Assembly (NCBI RefSeq): GCF_000761545.1
Contig: NZ_JPMY01000007.1
Location: 1 to 42,455 of the forward strand
Length of the DNA: 42,455 bases
Reading direction: 5' to 3'
Source of the DNA: Pseudomonas sp. ML96
GTDB taxonomy: Bacteria; Pseudomonadota; Gammaproteobacteria; Pseudomonadales; Pseudomonadaceae
Positions 5,719 to 15,414 of this stretch are shown piece by piece. The stretch's first letter is position 1, and every line of letters starts with the position of its first letter. The position numbers and the translations under genes were made by a program. The notes under the pieces are model-generated. The model saw only the letters and a list, made by a program, of their open reading frames with translations. It had not been told where the DNA came from and made no database searches.

Positions 5719-8631
5719 TCAAGCGCGGCGGCTGGCCAGCAGCAGATCGTGGAATTCCAGCAGCGGTACCGGCTTGCTGAACAGATAGCCCTGGTACTGG
5801 TGGCAGCCCTGCTGCAGGAGGAACTCCAGCTGTTCCGGCTGTTCGACGCCCTCGGCGATCATCTGCAGGTTGAGGCTGCGCGCCATGGCGACGATGGCGC
5901 GGATGATCTCGGCGTCGTTGGGGTCGGTGGTGGCGTCGCGGACGAAGGACTGGTCGATCTTCAGCACGTCCACCGGCAGGCGCTTGAGGTAGGTCAGCGA
6001 GCTGTAGCCGGTGCCGAAGTCGTCCATGGCGAAGCTCAGGCCGAGCTTCTTCAGGCGGTGCATCTTGGCGATGGTGTCGTCCAGGTTCTGGATGACGATG
6101 CCTTCGGTGATTTCCAGCTTGAGCATGCGCGCCGGCAGCTGGCTCTGCTGCAGGCTGCGTTCCACGCGCTCGACGAAGTCGTTCTGGCGGAACTGCCGGG
6201 GGCTGATGTTGACGCACAGCTGGAAGCCGTCGCGGCTGATCAGGCCGTCACGCAGCAGGCGCGAAGTGGCGTGGCAAGCTTCGCTGATGACCCAGGCGCC
6301 GACTTCGAGGATCAGGCCGCTCTCTTCCAGCACCTGGATGAACAGCGCCGGCGACTGCGGGCCGAGGGTCGGGTGGTGCCAGCGCAGCAGCGCCTCGCAG
6401 CCGATCACGCTGCCGTCGCGGGCGTCCACCTGGGGTTGGAAGTACAGCTCGAACTCGCCGCGGGCCAGCGCCAGGCGCAGGTCGCTCTCCAGACGCAGGC
6501 GCTCGCTGGCGGCGTCCTGCATGGCCTTGCGGAAGATCTGGATGGTGTTACGCCCGGAATCCTTGGCTCGGTATAGGGCGATGTCAGCGCGCTTGAGCAG
6601 ATCGGTCGGGTTGTCGCCATGGTCGGGAATCAGGGCGATGCCAATGCTCGGCGTGACCTGCAGGCGATGGCCGTCCAGCAGCATGGGCTCGGCGAGCAGG
6701 CGGCGCAGTTTCTCCGCCACCTGGCGCACCTGGCGGTTGATCTCGGTGCGGCTGCCCTCCAGGCCGGAGATCAGTACCACGAACTCGTCGCCGCCCAGAC
6801 GCGCCACGGTGTCTTCCAGGCGCACGCTGGCTTCCAGGCGCGCGGTGACCATCTTCAGCACGGCGTCTCCCACCGGATGACCGAGCGAGTCGTTGATGTG
6901 CTTGAAGTGGTCCAGGTCGAGGAACAGCAGGGCACCGTGCAGGTCGTGGCGCTTGAGCAAGGATATCTGCTGGGTCAGGCGGTCCATCAGCAGGGCGCGG
7001 TTGGGCAGGTTGGTCAGCGGGTCGTGGTAGGCCAGGTGCTGCACCTGGGCCTGCGCTGCCTTCAGCTCGCTGATGTCGCGGGCGTTGAGCAGCAGGCAGG
7101 GCGTGTTGTTCAGCTCGATGGGCTCGACGGAGACCTCGACCAGCTTGATGCTGCCGTCGCGGTGCTGGCCGTGCATCTCCAGGTGGTGGGCGCGACCCTC
7201 GCTGCGCACCAGTTCCACCATGCGCGCGCGCTCCTCGGGGTGAGCCCAGACGTTGAGCTCGTGGGCGCTGCGGCCGATGACTTCGTCGGGGCGGTAGCCG
7301 GTGAGGCGGCAGAAGCCCTCGTTGACCTCGATGTAGCGGCCACTGTCGCGCTCGGTGATGGTGATGGCGTCCGGGCTGGAGTGGAAGGCCTTGGCGAACT
7401 TCTCCTGGCTGGCCTTTAAGGCGGCTTCGGCCGACTGGCGCTCGGTGATATCGCGGAAGGTGGTGGTGATGCACAGCTGGCGATCGACACGGATGAAACG
7501 GCTGGATACCACGCAGGTCAGCTCGTGGCCATCCTTGGTGCGATAGCGCGCCTCTTCATTGCTCAGGCCCTGCTGCTCGGTCAGCTTGTTGAACAGTTGC
7601 TCGCGTTGCTGGGTGTCGGCCCAGAAGCTCAGCTCGGCCGAGCTGTGGCCGACGATTTCCTCGGGCTGCCAGCCGAAGGTCTGGCAGAAGCTCGGATTGA
7701 CCTCGATGAACATGCCGTCGCGGATGCGGGTTACGCAGATCGGGTCCGGGCTGGCCTGAAATAGGGTGACGAACTTCTCCTCCGAGGCGGCCAGGCGCTG
7801 CTCGCGCTGCACGCGCTCGGTGATGTCCATGAGGATGCCGGCCATGCGCAGCGGCTCGCCCTGGCCGTCGCGGTAGAGCTTGGCGGTGCTCTCCAGGTAG
7901 CGCATCTCGCCGCTCTCCAGGCGTGCGCGGTAGGTCACCTGGTAGTCGCGCTGCACGCCGTCCACAGCATCGCGGTAGGCCTTGCGCATGATGGCGCGGT
8001 CTTCCTCGGGGACGTGCTGGAAGAAGCCGCTGAACTCGCCGTGGAAGGGCTCGGCGATCAGGCCGTGCAGGGTGGCGGCGCGTGCCGAGCCATAGAGCAT
8101 GCCGCTGGGGATGTGCCAGTCCCAGGTGCCTAGGTTGGCCGAGTCCAGGGCCAGGGTCAGGCGTTCCTGGCTGTCGCGCAGGGCCTGTTCCTGTTCCTGC
8201 TGTTCGGTGATCTCGCGGATGACCCCGAACACCTGCTTGCGGCCGTTGGCATCCAGTTGCGGGCGGCCGCTGATTTCCAGCCAGTGCAGGCTGCCGTCGG
8301 GCCAGCGGATGCGATGGCGCATGGCATCGGGAATGGTCTTGCCGTCCAGCACCTGCTGGAACAGGCGCTGGACCATGGCGCGGTCTTCTTCGGGGATCAG
8401 CTCGATGTAGTCGACCCGCTGCTCCAGCGGGTGCTTGGGGTCCAGGCCGAACAGGGCCTGGGCGCCGCGTGACCAGTTGACCTTGCCGCTCTCGATGTCC
8501 CAGTACCAGGCACCCAGGTGCGCGCCGGTCAGTGCGGCGAGCAGGCGCGGGGCGTCCTGCCAGGTCTTCTCGAACTCGGCGGGGTCCAGGGCTGGGATAT
8601 AGGGGAAGGGCGGCAGCTTGGGTTTGGACAT
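5719..8631 (-). CDS. Cytoplasmic PAS(x4)-GGDEF-EAL cyclic-di-GMP enzyme
   Basis: A 970-residue protein without membrane segments. Four PAS/PAC repeats occupy about residues 30-145, 153-275, 283-400 and 405-525. They end in the PAC-type phrases VIREITE, ILMDITE, TFRDITE and NARDISE. GGDEF domain (about 535-700): the active-site RLGGDEF near 611-617 is intact and preceded five residues upstream by an RxxD inhibitory site (RLED). EAL domain (about 712-965): EALLRW, VNISPRQF, LEITEG, DDFGTGYSSL, LKIDQSFV and AEGVEQ are all present. Both the diguanylate cyclase and the phosphodiesterase therefore look catalytically competent. The PAS sensors presumably decide the balance; no ligand is obvious. It stands alone between a terminator and lysR. 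Confidence 0.93.
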   Translation of the reverse strand: MSKPKLPPFPYIPALDPAEFEKTWQDAPRLLAALTGAHLGAWYWDIESGKVNWSRGAQALFGLDPKHPLEQRVDYIELIPEEDRAMVQRLFQQVLDGKTIPDAMRHRIRWPDGSLHWLEISGRPQLDANGRKQVFGVIREITEQQEQEQALRDSQERLTLALDSANLGTWDWHIPSGMLYGSARAATLHGLIAEPFHGEFSGFFQHVPEEDRAIMRKAYRDAVDGVQRDYQVTYRARLESGEMRYLESTAKLYRDGQGEPLRMAGILMDITERVQREQRLAASEEKFVTLFQASPDPICVTRIRDGMFIEVNPSFCQTFGWQPEEIVGHSSAELSFWADTQQREQLFNKLTEQQGLSNEEARYRTKDGHELTCVVSSRFIRVDRQLCITTTFRDITERQSAEAALKASQEKFAKAFHSSPDAITITERDSGRYIEVNEGFCRLTGYRPDEVIGRSAHELNVWAHPEERARMVELVRSEGRAHHLEMHGQHRDGSIKLVEVSVEPIELNNTPCLLLNARDISELKAAQAQVQHLAYHDPLTNLPNRALLMDRLTQQISLLKRHDLHGALLFLDLDHFKHINDSLGHPVGDAVLKMVTARLEASVRLEDTVARLGGDEFVVLISGLEGSRTEINRQVRQVAEKLRRLLAEPMLLDGHRLQVTPSIGIALIPDHGDNPTDLLKRADIALYRAKDSGRNTIQIFRKAMQDAASERLRLESDLRLALARGEFELYFQPQVDARDGSVIGCEALLRWHHPTLGPQSPALFIQVLEESGLILEVGAWVISEACHATSRLLRDGLISRDGFQLCVNISPRQFRQNDFVERVERSLQQSQLPARMLKLEITEGIVIQNLDDTIAKMHRLKKLGLSFAMDDFGTGYSSLTYLKRLPVDVLKIDQSFVRDATTDPNDAEIIRAIVAMARSLNLQMIAEGVEQPEQLEFLLQQGCHQYQGYLFSKPVPLLEFHDLLLASRRA

Positions 8632-8746
8632 TGCGATTCTCGTCCGGTGCTTGGCACGTCATGGCCGCCTGGTTGCAAGGGGCGTGGTAGAGGCATGCAA
8701 GCGTCTTTCTTATCGTTATGCCGCCACGTTAGCCGCTGATCGACTC

Positions 8747-9625
8747 TCAAGGCAAGCGACGTTGCTCATCGAGCAGGGCCATGAAGGCTTTGGCCGCGTT
8801 GGACAGAGTTCGTTCGCGGTGCAGGATGTAGCCGAGGCGGCGCTGCAGCTGGATTCCGGGCAATGGCAGGCGCACCACCTGGTCGTCGAGCATGGTGCGC
8901 GGCAGCACGCTCCAGGCCAGGCCGATGGAGACCATCATCTTGATGGTCTCCAGGTAGTTGGTGCTCATGGCGATGTTGGGCGTCAGGCCCTGGGCCTGGA
9001 ACAGGCCCTGGACGATGTGGTGGGTGAAGGTGTTGCCGCCGGGGAATACCGCCGGATGCAGGGCCACGTCGGCCAGGCTCACGGCGCCATTGCGCGCCAG
9101 CGGGTGCTCGGGGGCGGCGACGAAGTCCAGTGGGTCGTCCCATACCGCCACCGCATGCACCGGCTCGCGGGTCTCCGGGGCCAGGGTGATCACCGCCAGC
9201 TCGGCGCGGCCGTGCAGGATCTCCTCGTAGGCGACTTCGGAGTCGAGGAACTGGATGTCCAGCGCCACCTGCGGATGGGCACGGGTAAAGGCCCGCAGCA
9301 GGGGCGGCAGACGGTGCAGGCCGATATGGTGACTGGTGGCCAGGGTCAGGCGGCCGGACACCTCGCCATTGAGGTTGGTCAAGGCGCGGCGGGTGTCGTC
9401 CAGTACATTGAGAATCTGGTAGGCACGCGGCAGCAGGGCGCGGCCGGCCTCGGTCAGGCTTACTTCGCGACCCAGGCGATCGAACAGACGGGTGTTGAGT
9501 TGCTGCTCCAGACCGGCGATGCGTTTGCTCACGGCCGGCTGGGTGAGGAACAGGCGCTCAGCGGCCTCGGAAAAGCTGCCGGTCTCGGCGATGGCGATGA
9601 AGGCATTGAGGTTGGCCAGGTCCAT
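8747..9625 (-). CDS. LysR-family regulator divergent from leuC
   Basis: A 292-residue LTTR. The N-terminal winged helix (about residues 1-60: AIAETGSFSEAAERLF, then QPAVSKRIAGLEQQL) is clear. The linker helix and a periplasmic-binding-protein-like effector domain follow. I chose the ATG at 9625, preceded by GGAATAACC, over the TTG at 9646. It is transcribed away from leuC across a 176-bp gap holding a 7-bp inverted repeat with LysR-box geometry, so it is a candidate regulator of leuCDB and of itself. The effector (possibly a leucine-pathway intermediate) is a guess. Confidence 0.9.
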   Translation of the reverse strand: MDLANLNAFIAIAETGSFSEAAERLFLTQPAVSKRIAGLEQQLNTRLFDRLGREVSLTEAGRALLPRAYQILNVLDDTRRALTNLNGEVSGRLTLATSHHIGLHRLPPLLRAFTRAHPQVALDIQFLDSEVAYEEILHGRAELAVITLAPETREPVHAVAVWDDPLDFVAAPEHPLARNGAVSLADVALHPAVFPGGNTFTHHIVQGLFQAQGLTPNIAMSTNYLETIKMMVSIGLAWSVLPRTMLDDQVVRLPLPGIQLQRRLGYILHRERTLSNAAKAFMALLDEQRRLP

Positions 9626-9669
9626 GGTTATTCCGTTCGGCTGCAAGTGCCTGGCGGTTATATCGCATC

Positions 9670-9688
9670 ACATTCCAGTCAGGAATGT
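9670..9688. promoter_or_regulatory. Inverted repeat, candidate LysR box between lysR and leuC
   Basis: ACATTCC-AGTCA-GGAATGT is a perfect 7-bp inverted repeat with a 5-base centre. It fits the T-N11-A rule of LysR operators. It is 44 bp from the lysR start and about 115 bp from the leuC start, the usual activation-site position. Confidence 0.6.
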
Positions 9689-9801
9689 TTTGGATAAAAA
9701 ATATGAATTGGAGTTATTTGATCCGAATCCCTAGGATCGCCACATCAGCAGAAGGGTTATAAGCCCTCAGCAAGCACATGACCTGATCGAGGACATAGCA
9801 G

Positions 9802-11229
9802 ATGGCCGGCAAGACGCTCTACGACAAGCTCTGGGAAATGCACGAGGTGAAGCGCCGCGACGATGGTTCGTCGCTGATCTACATCGACCGGCAGATCCTC
9901 CACGAAGTGACCTCGCCCCAGGCCTTCGAGGGCCTGCGTCTGGCCGGGCGCAAGCCGTGGCGCATCGACGCCAACATCGCCACCCCGGACCACAACGTAC
10001 CGACCACCAAGGCCGAGCGCCAGGGCGGTCTGGAGGCCATTGTCGATGAAGTGTCGCGCATCCAGGTGCAGACCCTCGACGAGAACTGCGACGACTTCGG
10101 CATCCTTGAATTCAAGATGAACGACAGCCGCCAGGGCATCGTCCACGTGGTCGGCCCGGAGCAGGGCGCCACTCTGCCGGGCATGACCGTGGTCTGCGGC
10201 GACTCGCACACCTCCACCCACGGTGCCTTTGGCGCCCTGGCCCATGGCATCGGCACTTCCGAGGTCGAGCATGTGCTCGCCACCCAGTGCCTGGTGGCCA
10301 AGAAGATGAAGAACATGCAGGTGCGCGTCGAGGGCAAGTTGCCCTTCGGCGTCACCGCCAAGGACATCGTCCTCGCCGTGATCGGCAAGATCGGCACCGC
10401 CGGTGGCAACGGCCACGCATTGGAGTTTGCCGGCAGCGCGATTCGCGACCTGTCCCTGGAAGGCCGCATGACCATCTGCAACATGTCCATCGAAGCCGGT
10501 GCCCGCGTCGGCCTGGTGGCGGTGGACGAGAAGACCATCGCCTACGTCGAAGGCCGCCCGTTCGCGCCCAAGGGCGGTGACTGGGACAAGGCAGTCGCCC
10601 AGTGGCGCGGCCTGGTCTCCGACGAGGATGCGGTGTTCGACACCGTGGTCGAGCTCAAGGCCGAAGACATCAAACCGCAGGTCAGCTGGGGTACCTCTCC
10701 GGAGATGGTCCTGGCCGTCGACCAGAACGTGCCGGACCCGGCCGTCGAGGCTGACCCGGTGAAAAAGGATTCGATCACCCGTGCCCTGAAGTACATGGGC
10801 CTGACCGCCAACCAGGCGATCACCGACATCCAGCTGGATCGCGTGTTCATCGGCTCTTGCACCAACTCGCGTATCGAAGACCTGCGCGCCGCCGCCGAAG
10901 TGGCCAAGGGCCGCAAGGTCGCCGCGACCGTCAAGCAGGCGCTGGTGGTGCCGGGCTCTGGCCTGGTCAAGGCGCAGGCCGAGCAGGAAGGCCTGGACAA
11001 GATCTTCATCGAGGCTGGTTTCGAATGGCGTGAGCCGGGCTGCTCCATGTGCCTGGCGATGAACCCGGACAAGCTGGGCAGTGGCGAGCATTGCGCCTCC
11101 ACCTCCAACCGCAACTTCGAAGGCCGTCAGGGCGCCGGTGGTCGTACCCACCTGGTCAGCCCGGCCATGGCCGCCGCCGCCGCGGTGACCGGTCGTTTCA
11201 TCGACGTGCGTGAACTGATCCAGGCCTGA
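9802..11229 (+). CDS. leuC: 3-isopropylmalate dehydratase large subunit LeuC
   Basis: A 475-residue aconitase-family protein. The [4Fe-4S] ligands are Cys353 (GSCTNSR), Cys414 and Cys417 (GCSMC). [13 protein letters not shown] and [13 protein letters not shown] are family signatures. With LeuD it isomerises 2-isopropylmalate to 3-isopropylmalate, the second step committed to leucine. The ATG at 9802 has GAGGA upstream and the full family length is present. It opens a leuC-leuD-leuB run with gaps of only 11-13 bases. Confidence 0.97.
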   Translation: MAGKTLYDKLWEMHEVKRRDDGSSLIYIDRQILHEVTSPQAFEGLRLAGRKPWRIDANIATPDHNVPTTKAERQGGLEAIVDEVSRIQVQTLDENCDDFGILEFKMNDSRQGIVHVVGPEQGATLPGMTVVCGDSHTSTHGAFGALAHGIGTSEVEHVLATQCLVAKKMKNMQVRVEGKLPFGVTAKDIVLAVIGKIGTAGGNGHALEFAGSAIRDLSLEGRMTICNMSIEAGARVGLVAVDEKTIAYVEGRPFAPKGGDWDKAVAQWRGLVSDEDAVFDTVVELKAEDIKPQVSWGTSPEMVLAVDQNVPDPAVEADPVKKDSITRALKYMGLTANQAITDIQLDRVFIGSCTNSRIEDLRAAAEVAKGRKVAATVKQALVVPGSGLVKAQAEQEGLDKIFIEAGFEWREPGCSMCLAMNPDKLGSGEHCASTSNRNFEGRQGAGGRTHLVSPAMAAAAAVTGRFIDVRELIQA

Positions 11230-11240
11230 GGAGCTAGATG

Positions 11241-11888
11241 ATGAAAGCCTTTACCCAGCACACCGGTCTCGTCGCGCCGCTCGATCGTGCCAACGTCGAC
11301 ACCGATCAGATCATCCCCAAGCAGTTCCTCAAGTCGATCAAGCGCACCGGCTTCGGCCCCAACCTGTTCGACGAGTGGCGCTACCTGGATGTCGGTCAGC
11401 CCAACCAGGACTGTTCCCAGCGCCCGGTGAACAAGGACTTCGTCCTCAACTTCCCGCGCTACCAGGGCGCCAGCGTACTGCTGGCCCGCGAGAACTTCGG
11501 CTGCGGCTCCTCCCGTGAGCACGCGCCTTGGGCGCTGGATGAGTACGGCTTCCGTACCGTGATCGCGCCGAGCTTCGCCGACATCTTCTTCAACAACAGC
11601 TTCAAGAACGGCCTGTTGCCGATCGTGCTGAAAGACGAAGAGATGGACGAGCTGTTCCAGCAGGCCGAAGCCACCGAGGGCTACCAGCTGACTGTGGACC
11701 TGGCTGCGCAGACCGTGACCCGTCCGGACGGCAAGCAGTACCACTTCGAGGTCGATGCCTTCCGCAAGCACTGCCTGCTCAACGGTTTCGACGATATCGG
11801 CCTGACCCTGCAGGACGCCGAGGCGATCAAGGCTTTCGAAGGCAAACATCAGCAGAGCAGCCCGTGGCTGTTCGGCGCCATCAAATAA
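11241..11888 (+). CDS. leuD: 3-isopropylmalate dehydratase small subunit LeuD
   Basis: A 215-residue swivel-domain subunit. [18 protein letters not shown] at the N-terminus and [15 protein letters not shown] in the middle are the substrate-binding signatures; [17 protein letters not shown] follows. It completes the LeuCD heterodimer. Two ATGs are adjacent (11238 and 11241). The second gives 7 bases from AGGAG (11229-11233) and the family N-terminus MKAFTQ, so I prefer it. Confidence 0.96.
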   Translation: MKAFTQHTGLVAPLDRANVDTDQIIPKQFLKSIKRTGFGPNLFDEWRYLDVGQPNQDCSQRPVNKDFVLNFPRYQGASVLLARENFGCGSSREHAPWALDEYGFRTVIAPSFADIFFNNSFKNGLLPIVLKDEEMDELFQQAEATEGYQLTVDLAAQTVTRPDGKQYHFEVDAFRKHCLLNGFDDIGLTLQDAEAIKAFEGKHQQSSPWLFGAIK

Positions 11889-11901
11889 TCAAGGAACATC
11901 C

Positions 11902-12984
11902 ATGAGCAAGCAGATTCTGGTTCTCCCTGGCGATGGTATCGGTCCGGAGATCATGGCCGAGGCGGTCAAGGTGCTGAACCTGGCCAACGACAAGTACGCG
12001 CTGGGCTTCGAGCTGTCCTTCGATGACCTGGGTGGCGCTGCCATCGACCGCTACGGCGTGCCGCTGGCCGACGAGACCCTGGATCGCGCACGCGCTGCCG
12101 ATGCCGTGCTGCTCGGCGCCGTTGGCGGTCCGAAGTGGGACACCATCGATCCGGCCATCCGTCCGGAGCGCGGTCTGCTGAAGATTCGTTCGCAGCTGGG
12201 CCTGTTCGGCAACCTGCGTCCGGCCATCCTTTATCCGCAACTGGCCGAGGCCTCCAGCCTCAAGCCGGAAGTGGTTGCCGGCCTGGATATCCTCATCGTT
12301 CGCGAGCTGACCGGCGGCATCTACTTCGGCCAGCCGCGCGAGAGCAAAGTGCTGGAGAACGGCGAGCGCATGGCCTACGACACCCTGCCGTACAGCGAGA
12401 GCGAGATCCGTCGCATCGCCAAGGTCGGTTTCGACATGGCTCGCGTGCGCAACAAGAAGCTGTGCTCGGTGGACAAGGCCAACGTGCTGGCTTCAAGCCA
12501 GCTGTGGCGCGCCGTGGTCGAGGAAGTGGCCAAGGACTACCCGGATGTCGAGCTGTCGCACATGTATGTCGACAACGCCGCCATGCAGCTGGTCCGCGCG
12601 CCCAAACAGTTCGACGTGATGGTCACCGACAACATGTTCGGCGACATCCTCTCGGACGAAGCCTCGATGCTCACCGGCTCCATCGGCATGCTGCCGTCGG
12701 CCTCGCTGGATGCCAACAACAAGGGCATGTACGAGCCGTGCCACGGTTCCGCGCCGGACATCGCCGGCAAGGGCATCGCCAACCCGTTGGCGACCATCCT
12801 GTCCGTGTCGATGATGCTGCGCTACAGCTTCGGCCAGACCAAGGCCGCCGATGCCATCGAGCAGGCCGTGAGCCTGGTGCTGGATCAAGGCCTGCGCACC
12901 GGCGACATCTGGTCGGAAGGCAAGACCAAGGTCGGTACCGCTGCCATGGGCGATGCGGTAGTCGAGGCGCTGCGTAGTCTGTAA
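11902..12984 (+). CDS. leuB: 3-isopropylmalate dehydrogenase LeuB
   Basis: A 360-residue NAD-dependent beta-decarboxylating dehydrogenase. [10 protein letters not shown] opens the fold. [21 protein letters not shown] carries the substrate arginines and the adenine/decarboxylation region. [24 protein letters not shown] is the Mg-binding signature, and [18 protein letters not shown] binds the NAD adenine. It oxidises and decarboxylates 3-isopropylmalate to 2-ketoisocaproate. The start follows AAGGA by 7 bases. It is the last gene of the leu run; asd follows after 57 bases. Confidence 0.97.
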   Translation: MSKQILVLPGDGIGPEIMAEAVKVLNLANDKYALGFELSFDDLGGAAIDRYGVPLADETLDRARAADAVLLGAVGGPKWDTIDPAIRPERGLLKIRSQLGLFGNLRPAILYPQLAEASSLKPEVVAGLDILIVRELTGGIYFGQPRESKVLENGERMAYDTLPYSESEIRRIAKVGFDMARVRNKKLCSVDKANVLASSQLWRAVVEEVAKDYPDVELSHMYVDNAAMQLVRAPKQFDVMVTDNMFGDILSDEASMLTGSIGMLPSASLDANNKGMYEPCHGSAPDIAGKGIANPLATILSVSMMLRYSFGQTKAADAIEQAVSLVLDQGLRTGDIWSEGKTKVGTAAMGDAVVEALRSL

Positions 12985-13041
12985 TCTTTCCGGCCCCGTC
13001 CAGCTATCAGGGCGGAGCCGCTTATAGAGGTGTGAGTCGTT

Positions 13042-14154
13042 ATGAAACGTGTAGGTCTGATCGGTTGGCGCGGTATGGTCGGTTCCGTGCTCATGCAGCG
13101 CATGCTGGAAGAGCGTGACTTCGACCTGATCGAGCCGGTGTTCTTCACCACTTCCAACGTCGGCGGCCAAGGCCCGGCGATTGGCAAGGACGTCGCTCCG
13201 CTGAAGGATGCCTACAGCATCGACGAGCTGAAGACCCTCGACGTGATCCTGACCTGCCAGGGCGGCGACTACACCAACGAAGTCTTCCCCAAGCTGCGCG
13301 AAGCCGGCTGGAACGGCTACTGGATCGACGCGGCCTCCAGCCTGCGCATGGCCGATGACTCGGTGATCGTGCTGGACCCGGTCAACCGCAAGGTGATCGA
13401 CCAGTCGCTGGACGCCGGCACCAAGAACTACATCGGCGGCAACTGCACCGTCAGCCTGATGCTGATGGCTCTGGGTGGCCTGTACGAGGCCGGTCTGGTC
13501 GAGTGGATGAGCGCCATGACCTACCAGGCGGCCTCCGGTGCCGGCGCGCAGAACATGCGCGAGCTGATCAAGCAGATGGGCGCGATCAATGCCTCCGTAG
13601 CCGATGAGCTGGCCGACCCGGCCAGCGCCATCCTCGACATCGACCGCAAGGTTGCCGAGGCCATGCGCGGTGAGTCGTTCCCGGTCGACAACTTCGGCGT
13701 GCCGCTGGCTGGCAGCCTGATCCCCTACATCGACAAGGAGCTGCCCAACGGTCAGAGCCGTGAAGAGTGGAAGGGCCAGGCCGAGACCAACAAGATCCTC
13801 GGTCGCTTCAAGAGTCCGATCCCGGTGGATGGCCTGTGCGTGCGCATCGGCGCCATGCGCTGCCACAGCCAGGCGCTGACCATCAAGCTGAACAAGGATG
13901 TGCCGATGGGCGACATCGAGGGCCTGATCAGCCAGCACAACCCCTGGGTCAAGCTGGTGCCGAACACCCGCGAAGCCAGCATCCGCGACCTCGGTCCGAC
14001 TGCCGTCACCGGCACCCTGAGCGTACCGGTCGGTCGTCTGCGCAAGCTCAACATGGGCTCGCAGTACCTCGGCGCCTTCACCGTCGGCGACCAGTTGCTG
14101 TGGGGCGCTGCCGAGCCGCTGCGCCGCATGCTGCGGATCCTGCTGGAGCGTTGA
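13042..14154 (+). CDS. asd: Aspartate-semialdehyde dehydrogenase Asd
   Basis: A 370-residue enzyme. The NADP-binding start [17 protein letters not shown] is typical of the gamma-proteobacterial Asd branch. The catalytic Cys135 lies in [15 protein letters not shown] and the substrate region [19 protein letters not shown] is intact. It reduces aspartyl phosphate to the semialdehyde for Lys/DAP, Met and Thr synthesis. It follows leuB closely and ends at a strong terminator. The next gene, usg, is a diverged paralogue. Confidence 0.97.
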   Translation: MKRVGLIGWRGMVGSVLMQRMLEERDFDLIEPVFFTTSNVGGQGPAIGKDVAPLKDAYSIDELKTLDVILTCQGGDYTNEVFPKLREAGWNGYWIDAASSLRMADDSVIVLDPVNRKVIDQSLDAGTKNYIGGNCTVSLMLMALGGLYEAGLVEWMSAMTYQAASGAGAQNMRELIKQMGAINASVADELADPASAILDIDRKVAEAMRGESFPVDNFGVPLAGSLIPYIDKELPNGQSREEWKGQAETNKILGRFKSPIPVDGLCVRIGAMRCHSQALTIKLNKDVPMGDIEGLISQHNPWVKLVPNTREASIRDLGPTAVTGTLSVPVGRLRKLNMGSQYLGAFTVGDQLLWGAAEPLRRMLRILLER

Positions 14155-14172
14155 TCGCTGCGGTAGTGCCAG

Positions 14173-14204
14173 AGGGCCGGTCAGTGACCGGCCCTTTTTA
14201 TTTT
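14173..14204 (+). terminator. Intrinsic terminator after asd
   Basis: AGGGCCGGTCA (14173-14183) and TGACCGGCCCT (14185-14195) are perfect complements followed by TTTTTATTTT. In practice the tip unpairs to form a loop. It closes the leuCDB-asd unit. Confidence 0.88.
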
Positions 14205-14256
14205 CCGGGCCGGACGAGTAGAGTGCCGGCCATCCGCTATTCCCTCGAGGCCTTCG

Positions 14257-15261
14257 ATGTCCAAGACTTTTGATATCGCCGTGATCGGCGCCACCGGTAC
14301 CGTCGGCGAAGCCCTGGTGCAGCTGCTGGAGGAGCGCGAGTTTCCGGTCGGCACCCTGCACCTGCTGGCCGGCAACGATTCCGCCGGTCAGGCCGTGCCG
14401 TTCCGCGGCAAGAATCTGCGGGCACGAGAGTTGGCAGGCTTCGATTTCGCTCAGGTGCAGCTGGCGTTCTTTGCCGCCGGCGAGGATGTCAGTCGCCAGT
14501 ACGCTCTCCAGGCGCATGGTGCCGGCTGCTCGGTGATCGACCTGAGCGGCGCTCTGGAACACGCTCTGCCGGTAGTGCCCGAGGCCAATGCCGAGGTGTT
14601 GGCCGGCGCGACTGCTCCATATCTATTGCTCAGCCCGGCTCCGGTCGCCACCGCTTTGGCGGCCGTGCTGGCGCCACTGCGTGCCAGTGTCGATCTGCGC
14701 CGCATCACGCTGAACGCAGTGCTCTCGGTATCCAGCCTGGGCCGCGCCGGCGTAACCGAACTGGCCCGCCAGACCACCGAGCTGCTCAACATGCGTCCCT
14801 TGGAGCCGCAACAGTTCGACCGCCAGGTAGCGTTCAACCTGCTGGCCCAGGCTGGCGCGTTGGGCGAGGGCGGTCACGCCAGGATGGAGCTGCAGATCGC
14901 CCTTGATCTCAAGCGCGTACTGGCTGTCGATGGGCTGAAGGTTTCGGTTAGTTGCGCCGTGGCGCCGGTATTCTTCGGTGACAGCCTGGCCGTTTCTCTG
15001 CAGCTGGCCGAGCCAGTCGAGGTGGCCGAAGTGGCTGCGTTGCTGGAGCAGCAAGCGGGTATCGAACTGGTGGAGGAGGGCGATTATCCGACCGTGGTTG
15101 GCGATGCGGTGGGGCAGGATGAGCTGTATGTTGGACGGCTGCGCAGTGGCATGGATGATCCGGCCGAGCTCAATTTGTGGATTGCGTCAGATAATGTACG
15201 AAAAGGCTCTTCGCTCAATGCTGTGCAAATTGGTGAGTTGTTGATAAAACACTATCTGTAA
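14257..15261 (+). CDS. usg: Asd-like protein (USG-1 family), probable pseudoenzyme
   Basis: A 334-residue protein with the Asd fold; the Rossmann start is FDIAVIGATGTVGEALVQLL. The position where Asd enzymes have Asn-Cys-Ser/Thr reads LLLSPAPVATALAAVL, so the catalytic Cys is gone. The segment PVFFGDSLAVSL has Asp where Asd has the catalytic His (PVFxGHS). The conserved ETRKI segment is replaced by DLKRVL. It is therefore unlikely to reduce aspartyl phosphate. It lies between asd and fimV, as usg-type genes commonly do. Its role is unknown; a binding or structural function is possible. Confidence 0.88.
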   Translation: MSKTFDIAVIGATGTVGEALVQLLEEREFPVGTLHLLAGNDSAGQAVPFRGKNLRARELAGFDFAQVQLAFFAAGEDVSRQYALQAHGAGCSVIDLSGALEHALPVVPEANAEVLAGATAPYLLLSPAPVATALAAVLAPLRASVDLRRITLNAVLSVSSLGRAGVTELARQTTELLNMRPLEPQQFDRQVAFNLLAQAGALGEGGHARMELQIALDLKRVLAVDGLKVSVSCAVAPVFFGDSLAVSLQLAEPVEVAEVAALLEQQAGIELVEEGDYPTVVGDAVGQDELYVGRLRSGMDDPAELNLWIASDNVRKGSSLNAVQIGELLIKHYL

Positions 15262-15414
15262 AAGATACTTAGCCCCAAATTTGAAGAATTATTCTAGCTT
15301 GGCAATACTGTTTTGGTAGTTCGCTGACGGGGAGCCGCTTTCGGGTGGGTGCAGGCAGCGCGCTTCAAATCCTCTCGTTCGACGAGAAAAAAAGATAAAA
15401 CAAGGGATTACGCT

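Noticed and set aside
9626..9801. Leucine leader peptide or T-box-type attenuator ahead of leuC
   Set aside because: No small ORF with a Leu run and no alternative hairpins with a U-tail could be found.
12493..14562. A 689-codon frame antisense to leuB, asd and usg
   Set aside because: Spans three genes and their intergenic gaps without domain content; a codon-bias artefact.
15262..15414. Sigma-54 promoter before fimV (TTGGCAATACTG)
   Set aside because: The -24-like TTGGCA is present, but no GC dinucleotide occurs at the fixed -12 distance.
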